A DNA stretch of 64,000 nt. Source: Planctomycetaceae bacterium (lineage in GTDB: Bacteria; Planctomycetota; Planctomycetia; Planctomycetales; Planctomycetaceae). A program made the position numbers and the translations under genes. The stretch lies in assembly GCA_041398825.1 (NCBI GenBank), contig JAWKTX010000003.1, positions 496,001-560,000 on the forward strand, in the 5' to 3' direction. A model generated the notes under the pieces. It did no database searches, was not told the origin of the DNA, and was given only the letters and a program-made list of their open reading frames with translations. Positions 53,752 through 63,227 of the stretch are shown here, one piece after another. Every line of letters starts with the position of its first letter. Position 1 is the stretch's first letter.

Positions 53752-55311
53752 TCATCCTGCTCCAGGTATGAGTTCGTTCACAATTGACTTCAGCTGATGA
53801 ATTTCCTCATCCCATTTCAAGGTTTCAACGGCGTGCCCGTAGTCGGATTCGACGGCGGGTGGTTGCTTCGATTCTATTTCTTCCAGCAACAGTTTTGTTT
53901 CGTGAAGGTCCGCTTCAAACGTATCCGGGGGCAGCCTGAGGATCGACATTCTGGATGCTGGCCTGTTGGTTGCGTCTGAAGGTGACTCTGCCGCAATTTC
54001 GTTCCTCGCCAGAAGATCTCCTGGCTGGTCGCCTTTCGGTTGTTGCTCGACCGGCCAGAATCCGGCACTTGTCCACATCCAGGCGGTCAGCACCATTGAA
54101 ATGATGACGCCCCGCCGGAACCGCTTTCTCCATCGAGGCCATCGTCGAGTCCATCGGAGTCTTTTTGATCGACGTCCCTGCTGAATGTCAGAAAGAACGG
54201 TTTCGATCTGGTGCTCTGCCTGAACGGCATCGCGAAATCGCTCGGTCCGATCTTTCGACAGCAGACGATCAATCAGGTCTGCCAATTCTGGTGGTACATC
54301 TGCGTTGATCTCTTCAACCGGACGATGCTGGTCGTTGCAGATTCGATTCAGTATCGCCAGTGCATGTTCAGCCCGAAATGGTGGTCGTCCCGTGCACATG
54401 AAATAGATACAGCTGCCCAGACTGAACAGGTCGGATCGATGATCGACCAAATCACCTTTGGCCTGTTCGGGAGACATGTAATGGGGCGTACCGGCGACGA
54501 CGCCCGTGCGTGTGAGCGTTGCGTCATCAACAGTGCGAGCCAGTCCGAAGTCTGAAATCAGAACGCGGTCAACGGAATCTTCCAGCAGAATATTGGCAGG
54601 TTTTACGTCTCGATGGACGACACCCTGAGCGTGAGCCGCTGCAAGCCCGGCCGCGACCTGTCGTGCAATTCGGAGCACCTCTTTTGCCTCCAGCGGTCCC
54701 CGTTCGTCAACGCGGGCCTGCAGCGACTGGCCAGGCACGTATTGCATCACAAGGTACGGTGTGTCACTGTCGGTCAGGACATCATGAATCGGGATTACAT
54801 GTTCGTGAACAACTGCCGCCGCCGACTGTGCCTCGCGGGCGAAGCGACGTCGTGCTGCTCCATTGTGGGCAAGGTGCGGCTTCAACACTTTGATGGCGAC
54901 CACGCGATGAAGTTCGCTGTCAAAGCCTTTCAGGACAACTCCCATTCCTCCTGAACCAATAACACGCTCGACCTCATATCGTCCAATTCTTCCAAGCATC
55001 TCCGGGTGACCTGGAGGCGAAAGAAAGTCGAGCGCCACGGGTTCGCATTCTGCTCCAAAATCGTCAGTCGAGCTGCCTTCGATACACAGGATAATGGATG
55101 ACGACGCGGGATCGGAAGAATACGGAAGAGTTTCGTCAATGGCCTGAAGCGTTTCCCGCACCTCTGTCAGCAACTCGTGATCGCCCGCGACTTCCAGTAA
55201 TCGCCGCTGACATTGAACACATGTTTCCACGTGGCCTGCCATTGAACGAACTTCGACGCTGTCTTCATCGTCAGCCATCAGCACATGCAGGTCAATGTCA
55301 CGACATCGCAT
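53752..55311 (-). CDS. Ser/Thr protein kinase with N-terminal zinc-finger-like segment
   Basis: 519 residues from ATG 55311 (55314 also possible; the frame opens further upstream). Residues 1-45 hold a putative anti-sigma-type zinc site, HVETCVQC (His28, Cys31, Cys34). The Hanks-type kinase spans about 105-370: GSGGMGVVLKG, VVAIKVLKP with Lys141, VVHRDVKPANIL (HRD 233-235), ISDFGLA (DFG 254-256), GTPHYMSPEQAKGD. A membrane helix follows (about 395-412, IISMVLTAWMWTSAGFW), then an extracytoplasmic tail. It overlaps the ECF sigma gene by 14 bp and probably controls that sigma factor, by binding or phosphorylation. That link is inference from gene order and the zinc segment. Confidence 0.92.
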   Translation of the reverse strand: MRCRDIDLHVLMADDEDSVEVRSMAGHVETCVQCQRRLLEVAGDHELLTEVRETLQAIDETLPYSSDPASSSIILCIEGSSTDDFGAECEPVALDFLSPPGHPEMLGRIGRYEVERVIGSGGMGVVLKGFDSELHRVVAIKVLKPHLAHNGAARRRFAREAQSAAAVVHEHVIPIHDVLTDSDTPYLVMQYVPGQSLQARVDERGPLEAKEVLRIARQVAAGLAAAHAQGVVHRDVKPANILLEDSVDRVLISDFGLARTVDDATLTRTGVVAGTPHYMSPEQAKGDLVDHRSDLFSLGSCIYFMCTGRPPFRAEHALAILNRICNDQHRPVEEINADVPPELADLIDRLLSKDRTERFRDAVQAEHQIETVLSDIQQGRRSKRLRWTRRWPRWRKRFRRGVIISMVLTAWMWTSAGFWPVEQQPKGDQPGDLLARNEIAAESPSDATNRPASRMSILRLPPDTFEADLHETKLLLEEIESKQPPAVESDYGHAVETLKWDEEIHQLKSIVNELIPGAG

Positions 55312-55903
55312 CATTGTCCTCCCACTTCCGAACTTCGTCCCGGAGTTTGCAGAGCACTCGGCTGCGAGCAATATAAACGGCGCCGGTCGTCATCTTCAGT
55401 TCTTCTGCCACGGTTTCCGGATCGATCTGGTCGACAGCCGTCATCCAGAATGCGCGCCATGTGGAATCTTTGACATTCTGTTGCACACGTTGAGCTGCCC
55501 ATCGGAAAAGTTCTCTGCGATGCTCGAGTCTGAGTTGCGACTCCTGAGTGCCTGATGAATCCGGAAATCTGTCAAAACCTGTTTCGGTGTCCAGCTGCCT
55601 TCGAGCGGACTGGCCTTTGAGACGCGTCAGGACGTCCAGCAACTGGTTACGTGCGATTCTGAAGAGCCAGGTTCGAAACTTTGCCTGTTGTCGATCGGGG
55701 CGCCATTTTCCAACGGCGCGGGCAACCGAAACCATCACCTCCTGCACCAGTTCGCGCGCGTCTGCATCCTGCAGGCCGCCCCGAATGGCGAACCGATAAA
55801 CGAAAGGTTCGTAGATGGATACAAATTCGCGCCAGGCTTCGCCATCATCCGCAGATGGCAGTCGCAGAATCAGACTGGCTCGAGTTTCTGGTACACGCGG
55901 CAT
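55298..55903 (-). CDS. ECF-type RNA polymerase sigma factor
   Basis: 201 residues from ATG 55903, which has AGGAGA 9 bp upstream; 17 further codons are open. Region 2: AWREFVSIYEPFVYRFAIRG, DADARELVQEVMVSVARAVG, FRTWLFRIARNQLLDVL. Region 4: WRAFWMTAVDQIDPETVAEE, LKMTTGAVYIARSRVLCKLR, a helix-turn-helix. The linker is charged and variable. The type matches the planctomycete ECF groups encoded next to Ser/Thr kinases. Its target promoters cannot be read from this window. The kinase gene starts within its last codons. Confidence 0.93.
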   Translation of the reverse strand: MPRVPETRASLILRLPSADDGEAWREFVSIYEPFVYRFAIRGGLQDADARELVQEVMVSVARAVGKWRPDRQQAKFRTWLFRIARNQLLDVLTRLKGQSARRQLDTETGFDRFPDSSGTQESQLRLEHRRELFRWAAQRVQQNVKDSTWRAFWMTAVDQIDPETVAEELKMTTGAVYIARSRVLCKLRDEVRKWEDNDAMS

Positions 55904-56059
55904 TAAAGTGTCTCCTGCGTTCTTACACACGATGGCCTGCCGCAGATCTTTCACTTGTTCTTGCGAAAAATCCGGATTCGTGCGATCGGCACGCCTTCAC
56001 GCGAAATAGCGGCATATCAACATCAGTCTCGCTTCCCTGAATCCATTCAGAAATCCACC

Positions 56060-57097
56060 ATGCACCGGCTAAGCTCACCCTCCAGTGATCCGACTTTTAT
56101 TTTTGAACTTTATCGAGGCAGCTACGGTTCGGAACTTCTGAACGCTGCAGTCTCGCATTTTGGCGTGTTCAGACTTCTGGCTCAGAAGCCTCTGAATTTC
56201 GAAGATCTTCGCCAGGCATTGAAGCTGGAACAGCGACCAGCCATTGTACTGATAACCGCTCTTCGAGCGATGCAGTTGCTCCAAACGAATGCCTCAGGCC
56301 AATTTGAACTGACAATAGCTGCTGCCGAACATCTGGTGGATGGTGGGGAGTTCGATGTTGGCAATTATCTGGGACTATCCGCAACGTCGCCTGGTGTGCT
56401 GGAAATTGTGGAAAGACTTCGCACGAACAGGCCAGCCGGACTGGATGGCGGTGGAGCGGCGTTTATTTATCGGGACGGTATGAAATCGGCCATGGAACAA
56501 CGCAATCTGGCGGAACATTTTACACTTGCACTTTCCGGGCGTGCGAAGAATGTCGCCCCCGTGCTTGCGGATCGGATTTCAATGCAGGGAGCAAAAACAC
56601 TGCTGGATGTGGGTGCGGGAACAGGTATCTACAGCATCGCTTTCCTGAGGGCGAATCCTTCTTTGACTGCAATTGCACTGGACCGCCCGGAAGTTCTGAA
56701 GACAGCACTCCAGTTTGCCACCGAATACGGCGTTCACGAACGATTGCAAATGTGCGCGGCGGATATGTTTGTCGATCCATTCCCGTCCGCTGATGTGATT
56801 CTTCTTTCGAACATCCTGCATGACTGGGACATTCCTGATTGTCGTGCTCTGATCAACAGATGCGCAGCTGCACTGAATCCCGGAGGAAAGCTCATTATTC
56901 ATGATGTGCTGTTAAACGACGATCTGGACGGCCCGCTGTCGATTGCTTTGTATTCCGCCAGCCTGTTCAGTTTTACGGAAGGACGCGCATACAGTCTGGC
57001 AGAATACAAGGGATGGCTTTCGGAAGCCGGACTGATACCTGAGCCTCCTGTCGAGACATTGGTTCACTGTTTCGCAATTCCAGCGACTCGGAATTGA
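56060..57097 (+). CDS. Class I SAM-dependent O-methyltransferase (hydroxyneurosporene/acetylserotonin type)
   Basis: 345 residues from ATG 56060, the usual length for dimeric small-molecule O-methyltransferases; the longer frame starts in the divergent sigma gene's upstream region. The N-terminal helical dimerisation domain (about 10-150) resembles the winged-helix part of the family. The catalytic domain has KTLLDVGAGTGIYSIAFLR (SAM motif I), IALDRPEVL (motif II), DVILLSNILHDWD (motif IV; the His is the catalytic base), and a GGKLIIHDVLLND segment. The substrate is a hydroxyl-bearing small molecule, possibly a carotenoid or quinone, not decidable here. It is divergent from the ECF gene; repeat copy 5 follows the stop. 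Confidence 0.9.
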   Translation: MHRLSSPSSDPTFIFELYRGSYGSELLNAAVSHFGVFRLLAQKPLNFEDLRQALKLEQRPAIVLITALRAMQLLQTNASGQFELTIAAAEHLVDGGEFDVGNYLGLSATSPGVLEIVERLRTNRPAGLDGGGAAFIYRDGMKSAMEQRNLAEHFTLALSGRAKNVAPVLADRISMQGAKTLLDVGAGTGIYSIAFLRANPSLTAIALDRPEVLKTALQFATEYGVHERLQMCAADMFVDPFPSADVILLSNILHDWDIPDCRALINRCAAALNPGGKLIIHDVLLNDDLDGPLSIALYSASLFSFTEGRAYSLAEYKGWLSEAGLIPEPPVETLVHCFAIPATRN

Positions 57098-57131
57098 GTT
57101 AAGTTCTCCCGCGACGTCTTCGTGGTTGAGT

Positions 57132-57181
57132 AGCCTGTTGCAAACCGGGACTGGCTCGAGCAGGAGACCTTTACAATCGAT
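57132..57181 (+). repeat. Dispersed palindromic repeat, copy 5 (partial)
   Basis: AGCCTGTTGCAAACCGGGAC followed by TGGCTCGAGCAGGAGACCTT matches the left half of the repeat. After TACAATCGATGG the similarity ends, so the right half is lost. It starts 34 bp after the O-methyltransferase stop. Confidence 0.7.
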
Positions 57182-57320
57182 GGATGCGGTTTTCTGCTCG
57201 TAGCTTTCTCTGGCAGATGCGAGTCTCTTTCCGGGATGCTGTTTCATCGGCTTCCAACGGATTGATAAACCAGCGGATTGATAAGTAGACTTCGCAGACC
57301 GCAAGCGACACAATTTCTTT

Positions 57321-59342
57321 ATGACACCATCCACCCTATTGACATCTGGCGTTTCAGCACATTTCGTCCTCTGGATGACTCTGTCGATGATTCTGCAGAG
57401 TCCCGCGGCAGGCTTTGAGGGTACGCATCCACGTGTTACTTCGGTTGACGTGTCGATTCCTACTCGACGACTGCCGATTGGGATCGAATGGTTCCGCGGC
57501 CATGCTGTGGTAGCTAACTCGAGTTCCGGTTCCATAAGTCTGTTGGCCAGGGAGTCGAACGATGGGACTGTCGAGCCAGTCTTTCGTATCGCAGCTGAAT
57601 GGAAGATTGCTTCCAGCCTGAGCGATCTTGCTGTTGTGGGTGACCACATGCTGGTTCTAGATGATGTTCGTCATGAAGTCCTGTTGGCTTCTTTTGGTAC
57701 ATCGTCGGATTCGAACAATTTGAAATTAACCGAAATCCAATCGTGGATCAGGGTGTCGGCTAAGCCTGTTGCGATAGAAGTGTCAAGTGATACCAGGACT
57801 ATCGCAGTGTCCTCTCTGTGGGCTCGGGAAGTGACGCTGGCATCGATCACTGGTGACGGGGAAGCTGAGAACGTTCGACAAATTGAAATGCCGTTTGCGC
57901 CCCGGGAATTGTTGTTCCTGAACGATCAAACCCTGATTGTCGCGGATGCATTTGGCGGCATGCTGGCTGTTGTCGATACCCGTTCGGGTGCGATTGTCAA
58001 ACAGAAGACAATTAATGCACACAATATTCGCGGGCTTTGTCTGAGTCACGATGGCAGGGTTCTGCATGTATGCCATCAGACTCTGAATGGCGAGGCGTTT
58101 ACCACCTTCGAGCAGGTGTTCTGGGGAGTCCTGATGCAAAACGGATTACAGTCGATTCCCATGACGTCTCTTGTTCCGTCAAACCTTACGGTCCGAGCAG
58201 AACGGAACGATGATGGGAATGCTGCAAAAGAAGATGCTGAAAGGATGGAACAGGAAGCGCGATCGCTGGAAAGAGTTTCGATTGGAGGTTCTCAGAGCGG
58301 CACTCCAACGACCTACCCACTGGGAAGTCCTTCGATGGGGGCTGGTGACCCGGGGAAAATGGTCGTGACAAAAAGTGATACGACAATGATTTTGCTGTCG
58401 GGCGTCAATGCGATGGCATTTCGCATGGCAAGCCATTTGCCCTTCTCGCGCTTAAAAGTCGGGACCTGTCCCACAGATGTCTGCACTGATTCTGCTGAGG
58501 AACTCGCTCTTGTTGTGAACAGGTTTGCCGATACGGTTTCTGTTATATCGCTGCAGGGGCCGGAGCCCAAAGTCGTTCAGACGCTTACTCTTGGTGTGAT
58601 GCGTCCGATCACGGCAGCGGAACGAGGGCAACAACTATTCTATGATGCGTCGTTGTCGCTGGATGGGTGGTATAGTTGCCATTCATGTCACACTGACGGA
58701 CATACCAACGGTTTATTGTCGGATACAGTAGGCGACGAAGGGCAGGGGGCTCCTAAGCTGGTGTTATCTTTGCTGGGCGCCGGTGATACCGGGCCGTGGG
58801 CATGGCTGGGAACCAAATCTACTCTGGAATCTCAGATCGAATCCTCTCTGATTGTGTCGATGCAATCACAACTGGACACTGATGACTTGCCGGTCCATGA
58901 CCTGGCCGAGTTTGTCAGGACGCTCGAACCCGCACCATCTGTCTTTGCGGCCAGACACAGCGACGTTGTTCGGACGGAAAAGGATCCTCACCGTCAGGGA
59001 AACATCAAACGATCCCGGCAACTTTTCGAAACTCTGGGTTGTGCCGATTGTCACGCCGATGATCGTCTGACCAGCGGGCACACATTTGACGTTGGTATTC
59101 AGGATGAGACCGGGCACAGCGAGTTCAACCCCCCGTCGCTTCGCGGTATCAGCCAGAGGAACCGTTTCTTCCACGACGGGCGAGCGACTTCGCTGGCCGA
59201 TGTGCTTCGCTCCGGGCATCCGGGAAAGTGGCGTGATCCATCGGAATCAAAGGGATCACCCGGTGCCGCCGCTGACCAATTGTCCGGCTCCCTTACAGCA
59301 GAACAGATTTCGCTGGTACTTGATCTGCTGAATCGGCTTTAG
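57321..59342 (+). CDS. Exported beta-propeller protein with dihaem MauG/cytochrome c peroxidase-like domain
   Basis: A 673-residue protein with a signal peptide (about 10-31). Residues about 40-430 form a YVTN-like propeller (IGIEWFRGHAVVANSSSGSI, LIVADAFGGMLAVVDTRSGA, LALVVNRFADTVSVISLQG) broken by a Glu/Arg-rich helical insert near 295-330. The C-terminal third has two haem sites, CHSCH at 453-457 (followed by TDGHTNG) and CADCH at 574-578. The dihaem peroxidase signature FNPPSLRGISQRNRFFHDGR lies near 602-621. Such proteins oxidise or modify partner proteins in the periplasm, and the partner is unknown. It stands between repeat copy 5 and the large exported-protein operon. Confidence 0.88.
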   Translation: MTPSTLLTSGVSAHFVLWMTLSMILQSPAAGFEGTHPRVTSVDVSIPTRRLPIGIEWFRGHAVVANSSSGSISLLARESNDGTVEPVFRIAAEWKIASSLSDLAVVGDHMLVLDDVRHEVLLASFGTSSDSNNLKLTEIQSWIRVSAKPVAIEVSSDTRTIAVSSLWAREVTLASITGDGEAENVRQIEMPFAPRELLFLNDQTLIVADAFGGMLAVVDTRSGAIVKQKTINAHNIRGLCLSHDGRVLHVCHQTLNGEAFTTFEQVFWGVLMQNGLQSIPMTSLVPSNLTVRAERNDDGNAAKEDAERMEQEARSLERVSIGGSQSGTPTTYPLGSPSMGAGDPGKMVVTKSDTTMILLSGVNAMAFRMASHLPFSRLKVGTCPTDVCTDSAEELALVVNRFADTVSVISLQGPEPKVVQTLTLGVMRPITAAERGQQLFYDASLSLDGWYSCHSCHTDGHTNGLLSDTVGDEGQGAPKLVLSLLGAGDTGPWAWLGTKSTLESQIESSLIVSMQSQLDTDDLPVHDLAEFVRTLEPAPSVFAARHSDVVRTEKDPHRQGNIKRSRQLFETLGCADCHADDRLTSGHTFDVGIQDETGHSEFNPPSLRGISQRNRFFHDGRATSLADVLRSGHPGKWRDPSESKGSPGAAADQLSGSLTAEQISLVLDLLNRL

Positions 59343-59624
59343 TGAATTGATTCCTTGCGGCATCTGCAGGCAGATTCCCTCAGAGTCCCGTCTGTGTTCG
59401 ATGCGACGAACGCAGCTATAGGCGACGAAGACAGGCATTGGCGATGAAACGGGGCCATTTGCGACCAAACACACGAATTCTCTGAACGATTCTCTGCTTA
59501 CGGTTGCTCTAAGAACACTGCTTTTCGGGTCAGGGACGGCCTATTCTTCGCAATTTGGCAGCCTTGACGTAGACTGCAGGTGATGAGATCTGTCCGTTTG
59601 ACCATGCAAAATCGAAGGTGACCT

Positions 59625-62600
59625 ATGTCACGCTTGCTCAGTATCGTTCTGCTTCTGCAGTTTTGGATTCTCTTCTGTCCCCCGCTGACTGTGGCTCAGG
59701 AGTCCGATGCCCCTGAGGAACTGAACAGCCCCGAGACTTCTGAGCCTGATCCGGGCGACAAATCTCCAGCGGCCGCAGAATCCGCACTCGCGGAAAAATG
59801 GGATCGACTCATTTATGTCCCTTTTCGTGAATTGCAGAAGGTATTTGACAATCAGGATGCGTCGGTCGTCATTCCCTACCGGGAATATATGGACCTGATA
59901 CAGAAGTACCTGGATGCTCAGGACAGAAAGAACGGCTGGTCTCCCGATGCGGTCGTGACATCGTCAACCTACACGGCGGTCGTCGACAGAGATGTCGTTC
60001 GGATTCGAGCGGAATTGCAACTGAAGGTCATGAAGGACGGATGGGTACGAGTTCCTCTGGCGTTTGGTTCAGCAGCGACAGGGAAGGTCCTCCCGGCGGA
60101 TGGTTCAGTGTTGCTGAAGGGGACAGGTGAGGGTCAGTACGAATTATTGGTACGTGGTGCAGGCGACAAGAAGGTTGAGATCGAGTTGTTGGCTAGTGTG
60201 CGGACGTCGCCCGAAAGCAAATCGTTTTCACTGAAATGTCTGCCGACCGGCATCAGTGAGTTGCTTTTTACTGTACCGGAGGCTGATCAGTCAGTAACCA
60301 TCACACCCTTGCAGGTCCTTCTGCCATTCGATTCGTCCTCTGAAAAGAACGCGGGCGAGGAGACAACGGTCAAGGCAAGTCTGGGTTCGGTTGCTCAATT
60401 CGAAGTGCAGTGGAATCCGCGCGCCGGTACAAAGCCGGTTATGGATCTGTTGGCAAGTGCATCCACCGTCTCGACGGTCCGAATTGAAACGGGTCTCATC
60501 CAGACGACATCAAAGATCGATTACGAGGTGCTGCGTGGTGAACTTCGCGATGTTGGTGTGCTCGCCCCTCTGGATGCCCGCATTATCGACGTTGTTTCGT
60601 CAAGCGGCCGGATCCGATCATGGAACGTCACGTCTGTCGGTGAGACCCATCAATTAATTTCGATGGAATTGATTTCCCCGATTACCGATCGGTTTCAGGT
60701 AGAAGTACAATCCGAACGCACACCCACCAGCGACACTATTCAGATTGTCGGTAAGGCTGATGACGGGAAGCTTCAGGGCATCCATGCGGACGCTGTTGTT
60801 CGCGAATCCGGTCGAATACTTGTCAGTACGGACTCATCCCTGACGACTGTTGTAAAATTGCAGTCTGGCATGAAACGCGTTGATGCCGGGGCAGCAGGAA
60901 AGTCAGGTTCGTCAGTCGGTTCAGAATTGCAGCAGGCGTGGGAGTTCAGCGGGACCACGGGGAAGCTGGTTCTGCAGCTGAAACCCGTGGAACCGCGAAT
61001 CCTGGTCGACCAGACGTCGAGGCTCATCTTTGATGACGACGAACTCCGGCTTTCGTCAAAGCTGGATTACACAGTCGAACGAGCGGGAGTCTTTCAGCTT
61101 CAGCTGAAGTTTCCGGATTCACTGAATATCGACACAGTTCGCGCGGACGGAATGAGCGAATTCAATGTCGATAAGGCTGCGGGTCAGCTGACGCTTTCAC
61201 TGACTCAGAAACGAATGGGTGCCATCACCGTCGAAATTACAGGGCATCAGTCATTCAACGCGACAGAAGAAAATGTCGAATCGGAATTACCGACGATTAC
61301 ACCGGTCGACACAGAACGCGAGACTGGCCGCATTCTTGTCTACGCGCCACAGTTTGTGGATGTCACGACCGTGGAAGAAAAACTGGTTGGTGTCTTTCCA
61401 TTCAAGTCTGAAGATGCGGAAACAGTCGGTCGTGCGGTCCGTGTTTCCTCCTGGAATTATACTCGACGGCCGGTTGCTGTCTTTGTTCGAACGACACCTC
61501 GCCCCGCACAATTGTCCGCAACGGTCGCCACAACTGTTCGAGTGGAACCGGAGATGACGCGGCAAAACAGTATCATCACATTCAACATCCAGAATGCTGG
61601 TATTGATACATTCAAAGTCGCTGTCCCGGAACTCGTTGCCGGTGATGTAAGATTTCGGACCGTCAGTCGCGAACACGTGATTCAGCAGCGAAATCGCGCT
61701 GAGCAATCAGTAGATGGCTGGGTGACATGGACGCTTGTCCTTCAGAATGAGACAACCGGAGACGTTCGAATTGGCGTTGACTGGGACAATCGTTCTGCGG
61801 ACGGTGAAGAGAATGGCGACACCACGCCCGTACAGAATGAAAACAGCCCGGCTTCGTTTCGTACGATCCCGGTGGAACCGCCACGTGTGCTGCCGCCGTT
61901 TGCAGCCGATCAGAATGAGCGACGTCGAGTTACTTTAACGCAGGTTCGCGGCGAAATTCGTTTGCTAAGACATGAGTCCCTGTCGATTGAGGCAGACAGT
62001 CAGGGGGACGCGGTAGAAGCCATCGATGTGCGAGAACTGGAGTTGATGGATGCTGACGGCTATCTGGCCTATCGATATTTCAGTCAGCCTGCGTCCGTAG
62101 CTATTCGTGTCCGAAAACACGAAATCCATGAAGTCGTTGAGACCGTCGTTCAGCGATCTTTGATAGAAGTTGTAACGGAGAAACAGGCGATGGCGTCCTA
62201 TCGATGCCGTTACCGGATTGTGACCAGCGAACGGCAGCGACTACGGATCGATCTTCGTGAAGACTGTGACCTGCAGGCGCCGACAATTAATGGTCAGAGA
62301 ACGACGGTTGAACGCGCAACGGATGTTCAGTCTGCCGAAGGCAATGAGGCGTATTACGTCAACATCAGTCGTGATGATAACTCTGGCGAACCATTTCTGC
62401 TCACGATTCAGTTTCGATGTCCTCTGGATGGGGTCCCCTACCAGAAACGTGGAAGTGTTCTGCCGCTGATGCTTCCTGTAATCGGTCAGGATGATGGTTC
62501 GACCGTGATTCAGCAGAGCATACTGGCCGTGTGGGCTCCAAAGGATATTTCGTTTATCGGTGACCCCGATCGGTGGAACCAGTTTGGCAGGTCGAAGGTT

Positions 62601-63227
62601 TCGTGGTTCCGCCCGTTTGATTCTCCAACATCCGAATCGTCAACGTCTGGTTTGAACGAATGGTTGGACGATCAGTTCAATGGTTCGGCGGAGTTTGCAC
62701 GTCAGGGAAACGTGAGTCTGTATCAATCCGTCGGGCGTCAGTCAGAAGTCGTTTTAACCTGGTGGAATCGTCCGTTTCTGTTTCTGGTTATCAGCGGGAC
62801 AGTCATTCTCGCCGCGCTGATTCTGCGCCGCACACCATGGGAAAACCGAATCACCATGTTGCTGCTGGCCTCCTTCCTTGTTTCTGTCTGGTGGTTGAAA
62901 GATGGCTACGCAGCTTTGCAGTTTCTGACTGCTGCGTGGCCAGGCGTTTGTATTGGCGGTGCGATCTGGTTTGTCAATTTGCTGCTTGGGTCTGGTGGAG
63001 ACGCCCGGACGGGACATTCCTCGCAAACCGGAGATGATGGCGGGGGCGGTCATTCGCAAGCTGTGGTGTCCCCGTCGGCAACATCAGTGCCTGACACACC
63101 GGCATCTGGTACACAGGAATCTGCAGTGGCACCGAAGTTAGATGCAACATTCACTGCAACTCCTGTGGTGTCGCCAGCCCCTGAAGTGGTTGATGCGATG
63201 AATAAACTGATGGGAGGGTCAAAATAA
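59625..63227 (+). CDS. Very large exported protein with C-terminal membrane segments, unknown function
   Basis: A 1200-residue protein with AAGGTGA 4 bp before the ATG and a signal peptide (about 1-25, ...PPLTVAQ). A motif near 60-95 (LIYVPFRELQKVFDNQ, VVIPYREYMDLIQKYL) is followed by about 950 residues of beta-rich sequence without a recognised domain. Three hydrophobic helices lie at 1050-1068, 1076-1091 and 1105-1122, then a Gly/Ser/Thr-rich tail. The plan suggests a protein anchored in a membrane by its C-terminus with a large extracytoplasmic beta part. The next gene overlaps by one base (TAATG) and begins with a similar motif, so the two are probably paralogues acting together. Confidence 0.85.
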   Translation: MSRLLSIVLLLQFWILFCPPLTVAQESDAPEELNSPETSEPDPGDKSPAAAESALAEKWDRLIYVPFRELQKVFDNQDASVVIPYREYMDLIQKYLDAQDRKNGWSPDAVVTSSTYTAVVDRDVVRIRAELQLKVMKDGWVRVPLAFGSAATGKVLPADGSVLLKGTGEGQYELLVRGAGDKKVEIELLASVRTSPESKSFSLKCLPTGISELLFTVPEADQSVTITPLQVLLPFDSSSEKNAGEETTVKASLGSVAQFEVQWNPRAGTKPVMDLLASASTVSTVRIETGLIQTTSKIDYEVLRGELRDVGVLAPLDARIIDVVSSSGRIRSWNVTSVGETHQLISMELISPITDRFQVEVQSERTPTSDTIQIVGKADDGKLQGIHADAVVRESGRILVSTDSSLTTVVKLQSGMKRVDAGAAGKSGSSVGSELQQAWEFSGTTGKLVLQLKPVEPRILVDQTSRLIFDDDELRLSSKLDYTVERAGVFQLQLKFPDSLNIDTVRADGMSEFNVDKAAGQLTLSLTQKRMGAITVEITGHQSFNATEENVESELPTITPVDTERETGRILVYAPQFVDVTTVEEKLVGVFPFKSEDAETVGRAVRVSSWNYTRRPVAVFVRTTPRPAQLSATVATTVRVEPEMTRQNSIITFNIQNAGIDTFKVAVPELVAGDVRFRTVSREHVIQQRNRAEQSVDGWVTWTLVLQNETTGDVRIGVDWDNRSADGEENGDTTPVQNENSPASFRTIPVEPPRVLPPFAADQNERRRVTLTQVRGEIRLLRHESLSIEADSQGDAVEAIDVRELELMDADGYLAYRYFSQPASVAIRVRKHEIHEVVETVVQRSLIEVVTEKQAMASYRCRYRIVTSERQRLRIDLREDCDLQAPTINGQRTTVERATDVQSAEGNEAYYVNISRDDNSGEPFLLTIQFRCPLDGVPYQKRGSVLPLMLPVIGQDDGSTVIQQSILAVWAPKDISFIGDPDRWNQFGRSKVSWFRPFDSPTSESSTSGLNEWLDDQFNGSAEFARQGNVSLYQSVGRQSEVVLTWWNRPFLFLVISGTVILAALILRRTPWENRITMLLLASFLVSVWWLKDGYAALQFLTAAWPGVCIGGAIWFVNLLLGSGGDARTGHSSQTGDDGGGGHSQAVVSPSATSVPDTPASGTQESAVAPKLDATFTATPVVSPAPEVVDAMNKLMGGSK

